Assembly (NCBI RefSeq): GCF_014873875.1
Contig: NZ_JADBEM010000001.1
Location: 5,270,001 to 5,334,000 of the forward strand
DNA: 64,000 nucleotides
Source of the DNA: Actinopolymorpha pittospori
GTDB taxonomy: Bacteria; Actinomycetota; Actinomycetes; Propionibacteriales; Actinopolymorphaceae
Direction of reading: 5' to 3'
The stretch's first letter is position 1. Every line of letters starts with the position of its first letter. Made by a program: the position numbers and the translations under genes. Below are positions 61,014-64,000 of the stretch, one piece after another. The notes below the pieces were generated by a model. It saw only the letters and a list, made by a program, of their open reading frames with translations, ran no database searches and was not told where the DNA came from.

Positions 61014-61793
61014 ATGCGAGAAGCCCTGTCCTATGAAGACCTGGTGTCCGAGGCCCTCGCGGCACCGTTTCGTGGCTGGGACTTCAGCTACCTGAAGGAC
61101 CGGGTGCGCGACTGTGAGATTCCTTGGTCCTACGAAGACCTGGCCAGTGCCGAGATCTCGGAATCGACCAGGCTCCTCGACGTGGACACCGGTGGTGGCG
61201 AGACGGTGGCCGGTGTGCTCGCGATGCTGCCGAAGCACGCGCGACGTCCGGCCCACATCGTCGCCACCGAGGCGTGGCAACCGAACGTCCCGATCGCTCG
61301 CGAACGCCTCGAACCGCTTGGGGTCGACGTACGGCAAAGCGCATCGGGGGAACCGCTGCCCGCCGACGACGCCGAGTTCACCCTCGTACTCAACCGGCAC
61401 GGTGCCTGCGATCCGAACGAGCTACGCCGGGTCCTCCAGGCCGGTGGGGTCTACCTGAACCAGAGCGTGGGACGACGCAACGACATCGAACTCAACACCG
61501 CACTCGGCGGCCCCCCGCCCAGGTACCCCGAGTCCGCGACGCTCGACCATGCCGTCGCCGCGCTCGAGCAACACGGGTTCGAGATCGCCCAAGCCGAGGA
61601 AGCCTTCACCGAGTTCGCCTTCTGCGACATCGGAGCGGTCGTCTTCCATCTCAGCGCCGTGTCGTGGCAGGTACCCGGATTCGACGTCACGACCTACGGC
61701 CGTCCGCTGCGAGAGCTTGACGCGCGGATTCGCGAGGAGGGGCCGTTCGTCGTGCTCCATCACCGCTTCCTGGTGAAGGCGGTTCGCCGCTGA
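61014..61793 (+). CDS. Class I SAM-dependent methyltransferase
   Basis: A 259-residue methyltransferase. Motif I is a modified LLDVDTGGGE (D-x-D-T-G-G-G), followed by the acidic motif II strand HIVATEAW and the motif IV strand FTLVLNRHGACDP; ELRRVLQAGGVYLNQ is the usual post-IV strand. It is cytoplasmic. The ATG is used because the protein is complete from there, and no ribosome site is obvious. Divergent from the P-loop kinase. Substrate unknown. Confidence 0.85.
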   Translation: MREALSYEDLVSEALAAPFRGWDFSYLKDRVRDCEIPWSYEDLASAEISESTRLLDVDTGGGETVAGVLAMLPKHARRPAHIVATEAWQPNVPIARERLEPLGVDVRQSASGEPLPADDAEFTLVLNRHGACDPNELRRVLQAGGVYLNQSVGRRNDIELNTALGGPPPRYPESATLDHAVAALEQHGFEIAQAEEAFTEFAFCDIGAVVFHLSAVSWQVPGFDVTTYGRPLRELDARIREEGPFVVLHHRFLVKAVRR

Positions 61794-61804
61794 CGTCACG
61801 CGAG

Positions 61805-61839
61805 CGAGGGGCGATCCCGGCTGTGGGAGGCGCCCCTCG
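61805..61839. terminator. Bidirectional terminator hairpin
   Basis: CGAGGGGCG and CGCCCCTCG form a perfect 9-base stem with a 17-base loop that can itself pair CCC with GGG. It lies between the convergent methyltransferase and PhyH genes. Confidence 0.65.
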
Positions 61840-61871
61840 GCTCTCGTCGCGCGGATGCCTCGGCGGGGCTC

Positions 61872-62687
61872 CTACCGCGATGTGTCGGCGACCTGCAGGT
61901 CGCCCGGCTGGAGAGCACCCTCGCCGAAGATCAGCGAGTAGTTCTCGCGGCCCTTCGTGTGCCGCGTCCGGCCGTCCATGTAGCACACGCTGAACGCGCG
62001 GCGGGAGATCTCGGTGTTGTTGATGTCGGAGGAGTGCACCAACCAGTTGTGCAACAGGACGGCCTGACCTGCCTCGAGTTCGAGATGGGTCACCTTCTCG
62101 GCGGGGCAGTACGTCGTGGCCTGGTCGCGGTCGAGGAAACCCGAACCGTGCTCGGGGTTGATCAGGCCGTACTTGTGGCTACCCGGGATCACCTGCACGC
62201 AGCCGTTGGCGACGGTGGCGGGGTCGAGCGCGGTCCAGACGGTGATGAGCGGATCGCGGTCGAGGAAGGCCCAGCGGTCCTGGTGCCACGGCAAGAACGT
62301 CCCGTGCCGGGCCGGCTTGTTCATGAACATCGCCCGGAACGCGGTGACCGGGATGTCGCCGTAGACCCGCTGGCAGATCTCGGCGAAGAGCGGACGCTGC
62401 ATGTACGCGAGGAACAGCGGGTCGAACTCGAGGTCCTGGATCTTGCGGTAGTCGAGGGTCGCGCCCTTGAACCCCTTGGACTGCTTACCCGCGTCGGCGT
62501 ACGCGCCGCTGCTGCTGTCGAGCTGCATCAGCATCCGGTCGTAGTCGAGGTCCGCACGGCCGAGCATGATGTCGTCGATGCGCTGCTGCAGCGCGCGCAG
62601 GTCGGCGTCGTCGAGCACCTTGTCGAGGACGACGTAGCCGTGCTCGTCGTAGGACTCCCACTGTTCCGTGGACAACTGGCCAGTCAT
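61872..62687 (-). CDS. Phytanoyl-CoA dioxygenase (PhyH) family protein, second copy
   Basis: A 271-residue Fe(II)/2-oxoglutarate oxygenase. Iron ligands are H135-Q-D137 (WHQDRW) and a distal histidine (H213 or H218; LLHNWLVHSSD); R229-R230 (EISRRAFSV) is the 2-oxoglutarate contact. GGAGG 9 bases before the ATG selects the start. It lies 187 bases downstream of an AraC regulator on the same strand, with the end of a probable sugar oxidoreductase beyond, so it belongs to another inducible catabolic cluster. It is clearly divergent in sequence from the PhyH protein at 7285. Confidence 0.9.
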   Translation of the reverse strand: MTGQLSTEQWESYDEHGYVVLDKVLDDADLRALQQRIDDIMLGRADLDYDRMLMQLDSSSGAYADAGKQSKGFKGATLDYRKIQDLEFDPLFLAYMQRPLFAEICQRVYGDIPVTAFRAMFMNKPARHGTFLPWHQDRWAFLDRDPLITVWTALDPATVANGCVQVIPGSHKYGLINPEHGSGFLDRDQATTYCPAEKVTHLELEAGQAVLLHNWLVHSSDINNTEISRRAFSVCYMDGRTRHTKGRENYSLIFGEGALQPGDLQVADTSR

Positions 62688-62874
62688 GGGTCGGTTCCTC
62701 CGATGGGTGTGCGACGCCGCACGAACCGACAGCGCCAGGGACAGTGCCGCGTCCACGCTAGGCGGAGAAGCAGGCATCCGGAATGGAGCCCTTGAACGTC
62801 ACGATGGAGAATCTGAACTTCGCGGCGTCACGGTGGGACGAGGATGTCCGTACCAGGCCGTCTTTTCCGGGACG

Positions 62875-63777
62875 TCAGGAGGGCTGGTTCCCCGGGTCGA
62901 GCTGATGTCGGTACTCACTCGGGCTCCGGCCGAAGTGGTGCTTGAACGCCCGACTGAAGTAGTACGGATCCTCGTAGCCCACCTCACGGGCGATCACCCG
63001 AATGGTCAGCTGGCGGTCGGTCAGCATGGCCGCCGCGCGTTCCATCCGGAGCCGGGTGAGGTACTGCAACGGGGTCAGGCCGAGCACCGTCCCGAACACC
63101 CGGTTGAGGTGCTGTCCACTGAAGCCGGACAGCTCCGCCAGTTCGGCGAGACTGGTGCGGCGCGCCAACCGCGTGTTCAGTTCGTCCAGCACGTCGGCCA
63201 CCACGGGGTCGACGGGGCGTGGGCGTAGCAGGCCGAGGGCCGCATCGTGCAGGAGGAGTTCCAGGGTCACGAGACGGGCCCACGCCGGCAGAACGAGGCG
63301 CACCTCGTCGGCGGGGCGGTCCCACTCGGTGATCAGCGCGCGGAGGTAGCCGTCCAGTCGGGTGCCCGCCCGCACCGCGCGAAGTGTCGGTGGGCGCAGC
63401 AGGTCGAACACGTCCTGGCCACCGGTCAGGGTCGCCTCGACGTGGAGCGACCCGAGGACCACACGTCTCGTCGTGGACGTCGCCGAGTGGGGTACGCCCG
63501 GCGGCACGACCAGGAGATCCCCGACCCGCAGCGGCAGGGTGCGCTCGCCAAGAACCCAGGTCACCCGGCCGCGGCGGACGAAGATGAGGTTGTAGTCCGG
63601 CACGGTCCGCGGCACCAGCGTGTAGCCGGCGTCGCGGACCTGCCGTGACCCGCCGACCGCTCGCACCTGCGTGTTGGCGACCACGAAGTCGAGGAAGGGT
63701 GGGGACACCGGCATGGGCCCACCACCCGCGGCGCGGTCCGAGCCGTCGCCCGTTTCGCCCGCGTCAGCACCGACCAT
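62875..63777 (-). CDS. AraC-family transcriptional regulator with cupin-like sensor domain
   Basis: A 300-residue regulator. The N-terminal AraC_binding cupin-like domain (LIFVRRGRVTWVLGERTLPL, then GDLLVVPPGVPHSAT) is followed by a C-terminal double HTH (TSLAELAELSGFSGQHLNRV; IRVIAREVGYEDPYYFSRAF). ATG at 63777 is used; an ATG at 63714 with a GGTGGTGG upstream would remove the first 21 low-complexity residues and is quite possible. It precedes the PhyH gene and follows the oxidoreductase fragment, and is likely a sugar- or catabolite-responsive activator of the neighbours. Confidence 0.9.
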   Translation of the reverse strand: MVGADAGETGDGSDRAAGGGPMPVSPPFLDFVVANTQVRAVGGSRQVRDAGYTLVPRTVPDYNLIFVRRGRVTWVLGERTLPLRVGDLLVVPPGVPHSATSTTRRVVLGSLHVEATLTGGQDVFDLLRPPTLRAVRAGTRLDGYLRALITEWDRPADEVRLVLPAWARLVTLELLLHDAALGLLRPRPVDPVVADVLDELNTRLARRTSLAELAELSGFSGQHLNRVFGTVLGLTPLQYLTRLRMERAAAMLTDRQLTIRVIAREVGYEDPYYFSRAFKHHFGRSPSEYRHQLDPGNQPS

Positions 63778-63816
63778 CGGCGACAGACCGCGAACGACAG
63801 GTCAGGAAACGACCGG

Positions 63817-64000
63817 TCAGGACTCTTGGGCTCCCTGGCCACCGGGCCTGCCCGGGACCACGGCCTGGACGTCGTCGTACTTGCCCTCGAGGATGTCCTC
63901 GAAGATCACGGGCTGGCCCAGCGTCGCCGACACGTAGAGCGCCCGGACCAGCGCGAGCGACAGCAGTGCTTCCCGCACGTCGACCAGCGGCCGGGTGCCG
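63817..64000 (-). CDS. Probable Gfo/Idh/MocA oxidoreductase, C-terminal fragment
   Basis: Only the last 60 residues are in the window; the gene enters from the right edge. The sequence DVREALLSLALVRALYVSA followed by GQPVIFEDILEGKYDD and a Gly/Pro tail matches the C-terminal helix that is typical in Gfo/Idh/MocA proteins. It stands 39 bases upstream of the AraC gene on the same strand. The identification is provisional because no catalytic motif is visible. Confidence 0.6.
   Translation of the reverse strand, partial: GTRPLVDVREALLSLALVRALYVSATLGQPVIFEDILEGKYDDVQAVVPGRPGGQGAQES

Noticed and set aside
1..64000. CRISPR arrays, tRNA genes, insertion sequences, prophage or att sites
   Set aside because: No regularly spaced repeats, cloverleaf-like sequences, transposase or integrase motifs were found by reading.

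Overview
The window is high-GC DNA with dense, mostly leaderless or GAGG-type-RBS genes, many GTG starts, 1-8 bp gene overlaps, Tat-lipoprotein signals, an ECF41 sigma factor and large LuxR/LacI/AraC/TetR regulators. This points to a free-living soil actinobacterium; the Kribbella/Actinopolymorpha/Nocardioides neighbourhood is a guess from gene style, not something the sequence proves. No tRNA, rRNA, CRISPR array, phage, integrase or insertion sequence was seen.

Layout. (1) 1-6595: one operon for uptake and oxidation of an organic solute: the end of a binding protein, two sugar-type permeases, a metallo-beta-lactamase-fold hydrolase, a second binding lipoprotein, a DAO-type FAD oxidase and an amidohydrolase, closed by a strong hairpin. 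(2) 6596-11863: a control region with an 18-bp palindrome, then a phytanoyl-CoA-dioxygenase-type oxygenase leading an LplB/LplC/LplA-type transporter operon. (3) 11990-18553: a small lipoprotein; a MecA_N-type penicillin-binding protein divergent from a LysR regulator and a signal-less beta-lactamase-fold protein (arrangement like Streptomyces BlaA/BlaB); a frameshifted gene; an acetyltransferase; then an NAD(P)-binding oxidoreductase, a cupin and an ECF41 sigma factor with a near-consensus ECF41 promoter in front of the oxidoreductase. (4) 19581-24561: secreted and membrane proteins (lipoprotein, HupE-like, metallophosphatase, DUF916-like). (5) 24686-29933: glycoside catabolism: GH127 enzyme, LacI repressor with its own palindrome, zinc dehydrogenase and Gfo/Idh/MocA oxidoreductase. 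(6) 30209-40713: LuxR-family ATPase regulator, SemiSWEET-like protein, alpha/beta hydrolase, and a three-subunit xanthine-dehydrogenase-family molybdoenzyme translationally coupled to a membrane protein of unknown function; SIMPL protein. (7) 40873-53665: phosphotransferase, an ATPase-FtsX-FtsX-ATPase ABC cluster with two ~1000-residue permeases, and a fused four-domain ABC exporter with one degenerate ATP site. (8) 53692-64000: TetR/DoxX pair with palindromic operator, LtrA-like membrane protein, FMN reductase, ATP-dependent DNA ligase, a Tat-exported unknown, an acetyltransferase, a P-loop kinase, a methyltransferase, and an edge cluster of PhyH oxygenase, AraC regulator and the end of a probable Gfo/Idh/MocA oxidoreductase.

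How it fits together. At least three blocks (1-2, 5, 61.8-64 kb) look like substrate-induced scavenging modules that pair ABC import with dehydrogenases, oxidases or Fe(II)/2-oxoglutarate oxygenases. The most interesting non-catabolic unit is the PBP / LysR / cytoplasmic beta-lactamase-fold trio, which looks like an inducible beta-lactam response whose target is a penicillin-binding protein instead of a secreted beta-lactamase. The ECF41 unit carries both its diagnostic protein motifs and a near-consensus promoter, so its regulon can be predicted directly.
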